From Fratercula arctica (Eukaryota > Chordata > Aves > Charadriiformes > Alcidae), in assembly GCA_947846985.1 (NCBI GenBank), contig CANTUZ010000001.1, positions 2,728,001 through 2,792,000 of the forward strand: DNA of 64,000 nucleotides, in the 5' to 3' direction. The first letter of the stretch is position 1; every line of letters starts with the position of its first letter. Shown here piece by piece: positions 20,210 to 31,287 of the stretch. The notes under the pieces were generated by a model. The model saw nothing but the letters and a program-made list of their open reading frames with translations, was not told where the DNA came from and ran no database searches. A program made the translations under genes and the position numbers.

Positions 20210-23069
20210 AAGAGGTGGATAAAGGGGTTTTTCTGGGCCGTGGTCCTTGGAGCCAACCCTGTGCTTTGCTAACAAGAACTGGAAGTTCTGTCAGTTGGGT
20301 TTTGCTGAGGCTTTTCCCAGAGCACTTCGGTACGTGACGTCCTTCTGGTCTAAAGCCAGTGGTGTGCAACCACTCTTGCAAAATCTTTACCAGTTTGAAA
20401 GACGCTGGTGAAAGACAAGACTTGGATGCTCAATCGATTCATGGCTTAACCTATCATCCCATGTGGGAGACCCCTTCCAGGCTGTCCCTGTGAGTCCTGT
20501 GTACTGTTTTTGCTTGGGATGGAGTTTATTTTCTGTGTAGTAGCTAGTATGGTCCTACGTTTTGGATTTGTGACCAAAACAGTCTTGATAATGTAGAGAT
20601 GTTTTAGCTGTTGATGAAGAGCACTTACGCTCTTAGAATATGTACTGAATTCTTTCTAAAAGGTGGGGGGGGAATGATTGCTTGTTTTTCTGCTTGCTTT
20701 CCAAAACAAATATGTTTTCCCTCTTGGCTCTGTAGCTACTGTTAGTGCTAGAGTTAGATTTTTTTTTTTTAAATTGAACTGGATAACTCCTTTTTCAAAA
20801 GAGGCAATGGGAACCTATACTCCTGCCAGTGCAACTTCATTGTTGGTAGCTTCACTAACACAGGTTAATTCAGTGTGTCGTTATTTCCTTAGGTATTTAG
20901 TTCTTCACCATGTCTAGAGTCATAAGCATGTGAATTTTGAAGAAAGTAAATGATAGAAGTGGAATGATATTAATGTCATGGAAGTTTTGACTTGTTGGTT
21001 TGTTTTGATGTCTGAAGCCTTCTCTCTAATCTCATCAAGGATGGTGAAAATTGGAGTCCTTTTCCAGAGGAGACTTTGTTTTTCTCACCCAGAGGGAAGC
21101 GAGTGTGACCTTGCTGCTCATCAGTTGGATTCCAGTGATTTACTTTCCTTTTGGGGTTGAATTTGCCAGTCCCCTGATTCATTCACTGAGTTCACTTTCC
21201 CAGAGCCTTTCCCTGATTCTCAGGTGTCCTGGAAGAGATCCAAGGACAGTTGTGCTGTGGCAGAGCATAAAACATTGGAGGATAACTTTGCAGTATGTCC
21301 TTGCTGGGTGGCTGGATGCCCTGGGAGGGTGTATTGGCCAATGGAGAAGGCTTTTTTTCCTTTATTTCCCCCCCAAATAGAAGAAATTTCCCTGCCTCTC
21401 ATAAAAGTAGACTTTGTGGAAGTTGGTTGAGGATGCTTCTGGACCACAAAAATTAGCTAGATGAGAAGGAAACCTGGCACCAGTGGGAGTAAATGAGTGA
21501 AGGAAATGAAAAGGAGCAGGATTACCTTGTGATGATGTTCCCTTGCTGAGTGTGGGCAGAGGGACAGGGGTGGTGGGACAGGGGTGGTGGTCATGCAAGC
21601 TGAGACTAGTTGGGTTCTCCTACCTTCCCCAGCATGTGTCCTGTCACCTGGGATACAGCCTCCTTCTGCTTGGCCCCATCCAAGCTCACAGCCAGCTGTT
21701 CCCACCAAAACTGTGAGCGCCCGAAAATAATCGTGCAAGATATTGATGGAAGCTAAAAGGCTGCATTCCCACAGGACCTTGCTTGGGGACTGCTGATGAG
21801 CTGCTGATGTGCTTTGCAAACAGCCTCCTGTTGGTGTTCTCTCATTATTTTCAGCAGTGGATTAGATATTTATAAGAACAATTTAAACTTGGCACCACTT
21901 TAGCATTAATTTTAAATGGCTGTGAATAGCAGCTTTCAGGGGAAGGGATTAAAAAAAGGTGGAGAGATCTCTGTGCTGAAGAGGCTGAACTTCCTGCAAA
22001 GCCACGAGTGGAGCACAGATGGTCCAAGAGGGTGGTGTCCTGCAGCTAGAGCCCTTCTCAGAGGTGTATATCGGTTTCCAGAGGAGATGCGTGAGTGGGT
22101 TTGAGTGTTCCATGAGGGTGCTGGTACTTTGCCAGCAGGAGGAAAGATGCGGTGATGGGGAGCCCGGTTCTTGCCAGATGTGATGGGTGGGAGATGCTGC
22201 TGTGCAGATGATGGTGGGGCACAAGCTAATATAAAGGTTGCTGCTGTGGGGAGACAGAGCAAGCTTAGGATGGGAAGGTATCAAAATAACAATGGGCTGC
22301 CAAATGTTGGGCATGTTTTAGAGGGTGAAAAGTGAGAATTGGAGGGAGAAAGTGAGACTTGAGCTGGGAGAGATGCTCCCATGCCCTGCATCATCTGGGA
22401 GAAGCCTCCCTAGCTATCTGCTGTGCTAAAGAGCTTTTTGGAAACTCTGTGCAACTCAGTACAGGGGTGCTCGAGTGAGGGATTTAAATATTTGCTGTAG
22501 GCTTTAGCCAGGCATACAGCTGAGCCTGCCCAGTGTTTCTTTATTTCTACTAATTCGTCTGCCCAAAGACATGTTGTTCTTCAAATTTATCCCTTTGTTA
22601 TTGGATTAATGCGGAATTGAGTATAAAAGACTTGAGAAGAGTAAATTGAGAAGAGTGAATTTTCAGTGAACTACAATTAAATAGGCAGTTGCTTTTAACA
22701 CCTGCTGCCATCCCATGGGTTTCTGAAAGGGGAGAAACGTTGATACAATGGCAAACAGAAGATCTACACCGATACTCTTTTCTCTCCCATCCCTTTCATT
22801 AAAGTCCTAGCTCTGTGCTGCTCATAACTGATTTGGAGGTCAGGAGGAGAGCAAGGTAGGCTGGGGAGTGGGATGCTCTTGCGCACTTTTTTCCACTACT
22901 GATGTAATTTTCAATGCACATGTATTATGTGCTTTTATTTTCCTTGGGTGATGCATCCTACTGCTTTGGCGAAAGCCACAGAGAGACAGTGCTGTGTGAA
23001 AGAGCAAGTGTTTGTCGCGCTGTAGTTCCCCATTCCCGTTGTACACCGCTGTACTGCAACAGCTTCAGA
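20210..23069. other. Intronic sequence
   Basis: Unique non-coding sequence. It holds a T run at about 20760-20770, a 2 x 14-bp G-rich tandem (21561-21588) and no recognised gene or interspersed repeat. Confidence 0.55.
21561..21588 (+). repeat. 2 x 14-bp G-rich tandem with a G-quadruplex motif
   Basis: The unit gggacaggggtggt is present twice without a change. Its G runs at 21561-21563, 21567-21570, 21575-21577 and 21581-21584 are separated by loops of 3, 4 and 3 nt, which fits the G3+N1-7 quadruplex pattern on the plus strand, hence also in the GDPD5 pre-mRNA if this is its intron. Confidence 0.6.
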
Positions 23070-23639
23070 AAATCGTAGAACAATTTAGGTTTTTAGATTG
23101 GAAGGGACCTTAAAGATCATCCAGTTCCACCCCCTGCCCTGGGCAGGGACACCTCCCACCAGACCAGGTTGCTCCAAGCCCCGTCCAGCCTGACCTTGAA
23201 CCCCTCCAGGGATGGGGCAGCCACAGCTTCTCTGGGCAACCTGGGCCAGGGGCTCACCACCCTCACAGCAAACAATTTCTTCGTAATATCTCAGCTCAAT
23301 CTCCCCTCTTTCAGTGTAAAACTGTTCCTCCTTGTCCCATGGCTCCCCTCCCTGATCCAGAGTCTCTCCCCAGCTTTCCTGGAGCCCCCTTAAGGACTGG
23401 AAGGGGCTGGAAGGTCTCCCCGGAGCCTTGTCTTCTCCAGGCTGAACGCCCCCAACTCTCTCAGCCTGTTCTCACAGCAGAGGGGCTCCAGCCCTCCCAG
23501 CATCTCCGGGGCCTCCTCTGGCCCCGCTCCAACAGCTCCGTGTCTCTCCTGTGCTGAGGCCCCAGAGCTGGAGGCAGCACTGCAGGGGGGTCTCCCCCGA
23601 GCGGAGCAGAGGGGCAGAATCCCCCCCCTCGCCCTGCTG
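23070..23639 (-). mobile_element. CR1 LINE fragment, ORF2 end and 3' UTR
   Basis: On the plus strand it begins aatcgtagaacaattt, then gattggaagggaccttaaag and ccctgggcagggacacctcc, and it ends abruptly at gccctgctg (23639), the 5' truncation point. Its last 169 bp (23471-23639) are identical by eye to 9292-9460. The ORF2 C-terminal part is recognisable but broken nearer the 3' end. Confidence 0.95.
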
Positions 23640-26024
23640 TCCACACTTCTTTGGTGCTCCTTTGGAGAACGCTGTTTGCATGTGGTAAAATCCTTTGGCT
23701 AAAAATGGCAGGGGGAAAAAAAACCAAGTCCTTCTGTAGGACTCTAAAGTTGTGATTAATGGAGACATGAAATAAGCCTTGCTCAGAAATCTCATCAGAG
23801 GTGGCAGGTTTTTGAGCTCCGAAGTTTCTACAGATGCTGAAAATGAGCGTCTGGGAAGAGGACAATGTATTGTACCCCGATAGGAAGGCCTGCAGCTAAG
23901 AATTCTCTTCTGTCTGGCTTGCCGCCTGGCCCATAAGCATAAACCCAGCCAGCATGGGGTAGATGCACACCCATCCAATCCAAATGCTGTACCCAAATAG
24001 TCACTGGCTTTTCCTCTTCCTGTCCAGCATAAGGACTGGTCTATCTCGGTGGTCTCTGGCTTAGATCAGGAGCTGCATCCTGGGTTGAAGAAATCTCCTG
24101 ATGGAAGATCTTGTGGTTCCTTGGAAAACTTCCATAACTGGTGCTTTTTTGGAAGGTTAAACTGAAAAATCTTGATGTTCCGCTTTACTATTTTAAGCTG
24201 ATTCTTATGTTTTGTTAAACTGAATTTCTTGGCAGTTGCGTGTGCGGGCTCTCCTCGCAAGGTATTTGTGGGATGTAGCTCTAAATGGGGCACATCTTGC
24301 CATGTCTAGAGATGGTGTCCAGAGATGCTACAGACACATGGATGTATTAAGGATTAACTTGTGGCTTCTGGCACTATGTTCTGAGCGCTCTGTGGTGGTT
24401 TTGATGCTATTTTGCAAAACAGCATCATCTTACACTGTGTTTGGCCTGCTGTGGGTTGCGCTATTTCTCTAGTCCTCTGTGGCCTTAGGAAATACTACAG
24501 GGATGGTTTAAAGGCTGCAGGAACCACCTTCATCTGCACCAATGGACATAATTTTGCTTGAACAGGCTCTAACAATTCTTCACAAAAGTGGATTATTCAG
24601 ATCTATTTCTCCCTGCTTTACTGCAGGCGACGTTTAGGACATTCAGTCTCTGAAAACCATCAGACGCCCTTTCAGAAAGCGTGCCTAGAAACCACGCTTA
24701 GCCGTAGCGCAGTATTCGAGAAAGTGGGTGATGTTTAATGGCCTTTCTTGTACAGAAGTCAAGCTAGATGATTTAATGGTCCCTTTGGTTTTTAAGATGT
24801 ATATGTTTTATGTTGTGGTGTAAAAAGCTTCTAAATGGAGGGCAGAGGTTACCTTGCCGAATACATCACAGCTGTTCATCCTAATTTGGAAGGAAAGGCT
24901 GCTAGAAGTCCTGGAAGAGAAAGGCTTGGAAGCTGAAATGCTCTTGCATAATAGTATTTTTCTGCCTTTTAATACAGAGGTTCACATTCATGCCCCTTAT
25001 TCTGGGAGTCTGGCCAAGTTTCTGCGTAGAGGAACTGCACGCAGTTCCTGGTCCTGTCCTTCACCCCAGCATCATCCCAGAACAGGTACAGCCTGAGATT
25101 AATTTCCTTGCTGGAGTTTCCAGTCCGTTTATTAATAAATCAAACAATGCGCTGTTTCAGCCACCTGGTTGGGTTTTGCAGTAAAGGGGCAGGTAGAGCA
25201 TATTTCCCTACGGGGCAATCGCTCTTCGTATTTTGCAAGCTTGTCCCATTAAATTAAAAAAAAAAGACACCACAAACTGAACCTCTGCAGTGCGTGGGTT
25301 ATTGCAGTGATGCTGGTTCAGGAGATTGAATCTGATGGCTGTGGCTCTGCCATCCTCTCTTTTTCCCAGGAAAAGGCTGTAGCGGTTCAGCAGGGTTTTT
25401 CTTGGATGCGTGCATATTGCCAGCATTTTTTGGGAAGCAAATCTCTATTCCCCACATAGCTTACTGCTCAAGCAAAGAGTTTCGGCAGCTGGAAAGGTGT
25501 TGCGATTGATGCAGTCTTTTGATTGTGGCTGTATCATTTTGGACCTTCTAATTTGTCGGTCTGTGTACTCTGACCCAGGCTTTCAGGATCCTGCAGTTTG
25601 GATCCCATGAAACATAGAGGTGATGACAAAATTTCCTTACTCTGGGAGTTCAGTGATGCTTACCACAGGATTTTTCTAAACTTCCAGGATGCATCATCTG
25701 AATTGCATTTCTGACCCCTCTCCCACCCTGCCGTGCACACAAGGGCAGGTCCAGGATGAGCTCCGCCACTGTGGGACCTAGGTGTCTCCTCTAAAGTCTG
25801 ACTCTTTAGCAGCTGAAGCTCAAGGGCATCACCAAAGATTGTAAGATGTGTAATAATTGTGAGGAGTTGGCAGCAAAATCTCTCTTATGCTCTTAGCATA
25901 TGTGAGCAAGAAGGTTGGCCAAACAGTGCATGTTTAATTCTCCTGAACTTTTGCTCGTAATCCCTACTCTGAATCCCTTTCGGGTTTCAGCAGCGATGTG
26001 GTCATAGCCAGCCCCACCGGACGT
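23640..26024. other. Intronic sequence
   Basis: Unique non-coding sequence apart from one very old CR1 tail at 24753-24797. No exon, RNA gene or tandem repeat stands out. Confidence 0.55.
24753..24797 (+). mobile_element. Probable ancient CR1 3' tail
   Basis: The segment gtcaagctagatgatttaat followed by ggtccctttgg resembles the old amniote CR1 ending in which a GTCAGACTAGATGATCTAATGG-like run precedes the terminal repeat. Only about 45 bp are left and the match is by memory, so confidence is modest. Confidence 0.45.
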
Positions 26025-26740
26025 AGAATCATAGAATCATTATGGTTGGAAGAGACCTTTAAGATCATGGAGTCCAACAGTTAACTCAGCACTGCCAAGT
26101 TGCCACTGACCCATGTCCCTCAGCACCACGTCTGTCCAGCTTTTAAATACCTCCAGGGTGGCGACTCCACCACTTCCATGGGCAGCCTCTTCCAATGCTT
26201 GACAACCCTTTTGGGGAAGAAATTTCTCCTAATATCCATCCTAAACCTCCTCTGGTGCAATTTGAGGCTGTTTCTTCTTGTCCTATGGCCTGTTCCTTGG
26301 GAGAAGAGACCCGACCCCCCCTGGCTACACCCTCCTTTCAGGGAGCTGTAGAGAGCGAGAAGGTCTCCCCTCAGCCTCCTTTTCTCCAGGCTGAACACCC
26401 CCAGCTCCCTCAGCCGCTCCTCACAAGGCTTGTGCTCCAGACCCCTCACCAGCTCCGTTGCCCTTCTCTGGACACGCTCCAGCACCTCAATGGCTTTTTT
26501 GTGGTGAGGGGCCCAAAACTGGACACAGCGCTCGAGGTGGGGCCTCACCAGTGCCCAGTACAGGGGGACCATCACTGCCCCAGTCCTGCTGGCCACACTA
26601 TTGCTGATACAAGGATGCTGTTGGCCTTCTTGGCCACCTGGGCACACTGCTGGCTCCTATTCAGCCAGCTGTTGACCAACACTCCCAGGTCCTTTTCTGT
26701 CAGGCAGCTCTCCAGCCACTCTGCCCCCAGCCTGTAGATT
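26025..26740 (-). mobile_element. CR1 LINE fragment with a 175-codon open ORF2 remnant
   Basis: On the plus strand it starts agaatcatagaatcatta, then ggttggaagagacctttaag and cactgccaagttgccactga, and it fades after agcctgtagattgg. On the minus strand 26647-26120 is open for 175 codons and contains the ORF2 C-terminal landmarks [39 protein letters not shown] and [15 protein letters not shown]. The endonuclease and reverse-transcriptase core are absent. It is a relatively well preserved copy compared with 52268 of the same subfamily. Confidence 0.95.
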
Positions 26741-28630
26741 GGTGAACTTCTCACAGTGTTTTCCCTTGTGCTGGCATGAAGGAAAAAGCCCTCCAGAATA
26801 CGCATGCAGGTTGCCAGATGCTGACCTGCAGTGAAGGATGGAATCCTCCTCTTTGAGCAAAGACTGGTTGAAGCAGGAAAGCTCATAGCAAAGACTAGGG
26901 AGTACAGATGGATGATGTTTTGGGGATTGTTCTTTAGACTTGCTCTTGATGGATGTTGAACAAACTCACAGAGTGTCTGCCAGACCAGCTTTGCCTCCTG
27001 ACCCAAAGGCCTTTTGCACTTGAGGGGGAGCATGTGCATGTGTGAAATCTTGATGCTAGATGTTACTGCTGTCTTCTCTGTAGTTGCTGACACCTCATTC
27101 CTCCTGGACTCTGCTAGCAAACCGTGCTGCCACTGTGCTGTGCAGTGCTGTTGGCTGGCCTGTTCCCCAAGGTGCCATCTGCAATTCAGTTCTCAGCTCA
27201 ACAAAGGCATTAGTGGGGTGAGGAAGGGGAATGTTGCCGTGCAAATGGGATTAAACTAATGAAGTTAAATCCTTGGCCTGTAGTAAGGTCCTCTGCATAA
27301 TCCTGTTAACAAGGTTTGAGCTGACTGTACTGTTGTAGCAGCCTCTGCTTGCCAACATGGTGGAAAAGCTGTGAGAGCCCACGGATGTCTGAATTACACC
27401 TTGCTTGGGTGTCCTGCAGCGGGTGTGGGTTTCTGATGCTTTCAAAAGTGTTGTTGGGGTGTGGGTAAAATGAGGCTGTGCACCATGACCACATGCACAT
27501 GGGTGGTTTGGTTTCTGGTAGGTAGCTCTACAGCATTGTGTGGTTAGGGGAGAAGAACTTGAAGATACCTGTAGATGTGGCTTTCCTGGCAGCCGTCAAA
27601 AGACATTTCGGTAATCTGTTGGTTTGTTGTTCTAGAGATGACTTGGCTGCCTGTGGGATCTGGGTGGAGATCCAGACTGCCTCCACACTGAGGTGCTCAA
27701 CTTGCATTCCAGAAATGCCTGTGTTTTTATGAATTGGGAACCTCTATGCTGCTAAGGTGTTGGCTTACTAATGAAATCAATTAGCAAAGCTGAAAAATTA
27801 TAATGACTATTCTTCGTTGTTGGCTGTGATCTATGATTTTTATCTGCCTCTATGGTCTCATGAGTCCCTCTTGAAAAGGGGCCTTGAATTTAGGGGTGTT
27901 TGATTGCAGATTCAACCTCTTTCTCCAGGTTGTTTCCAGGAGAACTATTGCTGAGCCCCAAAGTGTGATTTCAAGTGTATAAGTGGCAGCTGGAGATGTT
28001 CAGAGAGAAGCTGTGCTTGTCTGTGGCTGGAGGTTTTAATGGTTGGTGTGGTTTTTTTGGTGACTAGTATTTGTTGCTCATCTCAACCTTGAAAACTATT
28101 CTTTTCCTTTGTGCCATCTCTACCATGAGCTGTTAAAGGAAAAGAGCTGATGATCTGGTCTGGACCCATCATTTGTCATGTTCTCCTTGATGTGTGGTTT
28201 TGAGTCTTTATTTGGCAGCATGCTTATTTGCAGATGATGTCAGCCAGCACTTGAGAACCAATTGACTTTGGTGCAGTCAAGAGGCCCTTTTTCAGGGACA
28301 ATTATAGAAAAAAAAATTAAACAACTAAGGCCTTGTTTGAAGTCTCCTAAACTTGGAGCATTTTGACTGTTAAAAATTGAGTTAACTTTCTTGTGTGCTC
28401 TCCTGAAGCCTCACTGGCCAGTTGCAAAGTTGAAGTTTACTTTTGGGTGACAAAAAGCAGCACCAAGTGTCATCAAATAAAGCTTGGATGGTTGTTCAAA
28501 TCACTCTACATGTGCCAAAAATGGCCCCTGCTCTAAGGAGAGCAGCTCTTATCTCCCTACCCATCAGTTGGGTGTCTGAGGCTGCTGGGCAGGATCATGC
28601 TGTGATAGACATCTCTTGACTTGAGGGTGA
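26741..28630. other. Intronic sequence
   Basis: Unique non-coding sequence; no exon, tandem repeat or repeat family is recognised. Confidence 0.5.
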
Positions 28631-28777
28631 TCATAGAATTATAGAATGGTTTGGGTTGGAAGGGACCTTAAAGATCATCCAGTTCCAACCCCCCTGCCCT
28701 GGGCAGGGACACCTCCCACTAGACCAGGCTGCTCAAAGCCCCATCCAGCCTGGCCTTGAACACCTCCAGGGATGGGG
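28631..28777 (-). mobile_element. CR1 LINE fragment, short 3' end
   Basis: It begins tcatagaattatagaatggt, continues ttgggttggaagggacctta and ccctgccctgggcagggaca, and stops at ctccagggatgggga. About 147 bp of 3' UTR and the last ORF2 codons remain. Confidence 0.95.
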
Positions 28778-29048
28778 ATAGCCTTGATGATGTGATGTGA
28801 CTAGCCTTGGTGCCTTTAACCTCAACTTGTACAGAAGTTTCTGTGCTGGGTTGAAACCATCTCAATGGAGTCAAGTCAGTTGGATGCTTGGCAAAGAGAG
28901 AAGAGAGAGACCCAACTTCTTCTCATCTCTTCCAGGAGAAACCAAATCTTCTCTTGATCATGATGTTTGGGGTGATGCTTTTATTTATTTTTTTTGGTAT
29001 CAATATTCTGCAAGACTTTGGTGACGTCAGCCCTGTTGCCAGGAAGGA

Positions 29049-29108
29049 GGAGGAAGAGCGTATGTTGGCTTTTCTGTTGGAGGAAGAGCGTATGTTGGCT
29101 TTTCTGTT
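29049..29108 (+). repeat. Perfect 2 x 30-bp tandem duplication
   Basis: The 30-bp unit starting ggaggaagagcgtatgttgg occurs twice back to back without a difference. It lies in an open frame of 89 codons (28888-29157), where it doubles the peptide EEERMLAFL, but nothing else supports coding. Exact identity suggests a recent, possibly polymorphic duplication. Confidence 0.9.
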
Positions 29109-29663
29109 CTCCCAGACTGCTGGTTTCACCGCAAGGCTGCTCTTTCGTTCTTGTTAGCTGCTGCCTCTTCATGTTTTACATTTTCTTTGACGCAGCTATG
29201 CTGGCCTTCCTGGAAAAACAAACCACCTCCTGGTTCCTCTAATTCAGAACACGCTGCTATGCCTTACTTTAGGGTTTGCTTAACAAGCCTGGTTTGTAAC
29301 CACCTAAACCGCCACCGATCTCAAGCAAACCACACCGCCGTGAGCTACGCCTTATTGTCTTGGTGTTTTTTTCCTTCTCCAATAAGGTCAGGAGCTTGAA
29401 GTTGAATTGGGTGGGGTGGCGTAGATTTTAGCTGAGTGATATCTGGAAAGGGGATCTCATTTCTTTGCTTTTCTTCTTGAGGTCGATACGAATTAGTGTG
29501 TGCATGTGATCGCAAGAGTTATTAGCAACATGCCTGAGTCTGAACAAGCTATTTTACTGCAATTCTCTGCAGCCATCAGGGGTTCCTGCTTCTTCAGCAA
29601 GGAGCGAATGATAGATGGCGCAATGCAAAGTGAAACCCGTGTCGGTGCTGCTGTTAAAATGCT

Positions 29664-29688
29664 ACAGATAAAAATGCATTTTATCTGT
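29664..29688. repeat. Perfect 10-bp inverted repeat with 5-nt loop
   Basis: acagataaaa (29664-29673), loop atgca, then ttttatctgt (29679-29688). It is AT-rich and could be chance. Confidence 0.6.
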
Positions 29689-29777
29689 GCTGCCGTGGGT
29701 ATAAGACCTTGAATAAGCTGTTGTGTGGTAAGCAAACTCCAGTGGTTAAATTATTCCCATGATGGCAGATTTCTTCC

Positions 29778-29798
29778 GCCCCCCACCCCCCCCCCCCA
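29778..29798. repeat. C-rich tract (G-rich on the minus strand)
   Basis: The run ccgccccccac followed by twelve C's is a low-complexity tract that commonly causes sequencing and assembly trouble. The minus strand could form G-quadruplex structures. Confidence 0.7.
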
Positions 29799-29818
29799 AC
29801 ATTTAGCCCTAGAGATGT

Positions 29819-29832
29819 AATAAATAAATAAA
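29819..29832. repeat. Short AATA microsatellite
   Basis: Three to four units of aata/aaat (aataaataaataaa). A similar short AAAAT-type run (aaataaaataaaataa) is seen at 36296-36310, and TTTA units at 60881-60894. Confidence 0.7.
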
Positions 29833-30434
29833 TCCTGCAAGCAAAGCTTCTGCCTTCTCTCCAGATGGATGCTGGCTTTGGATACTCAGCTGCTGCTGAA
29901 GCTTGTGACTTCATTTGGTTTCCCTCTGGCAGTGCACTGAACCCATTTAAATCTGTTACAGGGAAAATAAGTAAATCCCTTCCATATGTCAAGTATTAGA
30001 AAAATACATGATTTCTTTGACTTGCACAAAGCGTCCTGTTGTTTGGCAGATACAGAAACAAGTGCACCCTTGTTTCTGGGAAGTCGAGCTCTAACCTCAT
30101 GCTGGTAAATCTGACATGTCACTGTCCACCATTTCAGATAGTCTCTGTTCACATGAGCTGGGCACGTGAAGGCTGCGGAAGACCCTGATCTTATTGATTT
30201 TTTCCCCTTAGAAGAGAGAGACTTCAGTCTTCCCTGCTCTAAATCTTTCTTATTATAGCCCTTTAGGTCACTGGGTTGCCCCCAAAGATAGGGGAGAAAG
30301 CATTTTGCATATTGGCCCGTTCAATGGCTTTTGTTAGCAGATGTGTCTTTGCCCTCTGGATCTCATCACGTGGGATAAATAAGTCTGTGCATTGATGGGG
30401 CGACATATTGATGGAGCAAAGTGCAAGCACATAG

Positions 30435-30490
30435 GACTTGCCAACTGGGTCAGACAAAAGGTCGTCTTGCCTGGCATCCTGTCTCTGTGA
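30435..30490 (+). repeat. Possible ancient amniote interspersed repeat
   Basis: The segment ccaactgggtcagacaaaag followed shortly by ggcatcctgtctctg resembles an old repeat seen in reptile and bird genomes with the order 'ctgggtcagacc ... atcctgtctctg'. I cannot name the family safely. A weaker match to its middle part is at 59125-59205. Confidence 0.35.
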
Positions 30491-30974
30491 GGTCCCAGCT
30501 TTTTTGTGCTTTGTGCTCCCTTCTTCTCTCTCCTGGCTTCTAGCAAGCAATGGTTGAATGCGAAACACAGCATTGCTCTGTGAAGCTCCCCGTGCTCATC
30601 TGGAGTGACCTTGTGCCAACAGCTTGCTCCAGAAATGCTGTAAAATAGGAAAGGGCTTACAATCTGAAAAATGATCCTTGAATTGCTTTGAGGAATTCCT
30701 GGGAAATTGGAAGCTGGCTTGTGTCTGAATTGGAGTCTTTCTTGGAGGATGTATTTTTGCTCATAGGGCTTGCAATGGACTGGGACATTGCTTTCCAGCC
30801 TGGTATCTCTGTCCAGAGAAAGGTTTCCTTAATGGCAAGTGGTAGAAGCAGAGCTCAGGCAGGTGAGGGGGAGCCCAGGCCTCCTGTAATAAGGCAGCAA
30901 GCGATCACTGCCTCTTCTCCTGCTGGTGAACAACCTGTAACTGCTTTCAGGGTAACTGGAAGGGGATGCAAGTG

Positions 30975-31287
30975 AATCATAGAATTTGTAGAATGGTTTA
31001 GGTTGGAAGCGACCTTAAAGATCATCTCGTTCTACCCCCACGCCCTGGGCAGGGACACCTCCCACTAGACCAGGCTGCTCCAAGCCCCATCCAACCTGGC
31101 CTTGAACCCCTCCAGGGATGGGGCAGCCACAGCTTCTCTGGGCAACTTGGGCCAGGGTCTCACCACCCTCACAGCAAAGAATTTCTTCCTAGTATCTCAT
31201 CTAAATCTCCCCTCTTCCAGTCCGAATCCAATACCCCTCATCCTATCACTATGTGCCCTTGTAAAAAAAAAAAGTCCCCCTCCAGCT
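30975..31287 (-). mobile_element. CR1 LINE fragment, ORF2 end and 3' UTR
   Basis: On the plus strand it begins aatcatagaatttgtagaat, then ccctgggcagggacacctcc, cagccacagcttctctgggc and accctcacagcaaagaattt, ending near tccccctccagct. An A11 run has expanded inside it at about 31263-31273. Confidence 0.95.

Larger units (their letters stand above)
28778..30974. other. Intronic sequence
   Basis: Non-coding sequence with a 2 x 30-bp tandem (29049-29108), a hairpin (29664-29688), a C-rich tract (29778-29798), an AATA microsatellite (29819-29832) and a possible ancient repeat near 30435-30490. Confidence 0.55.
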
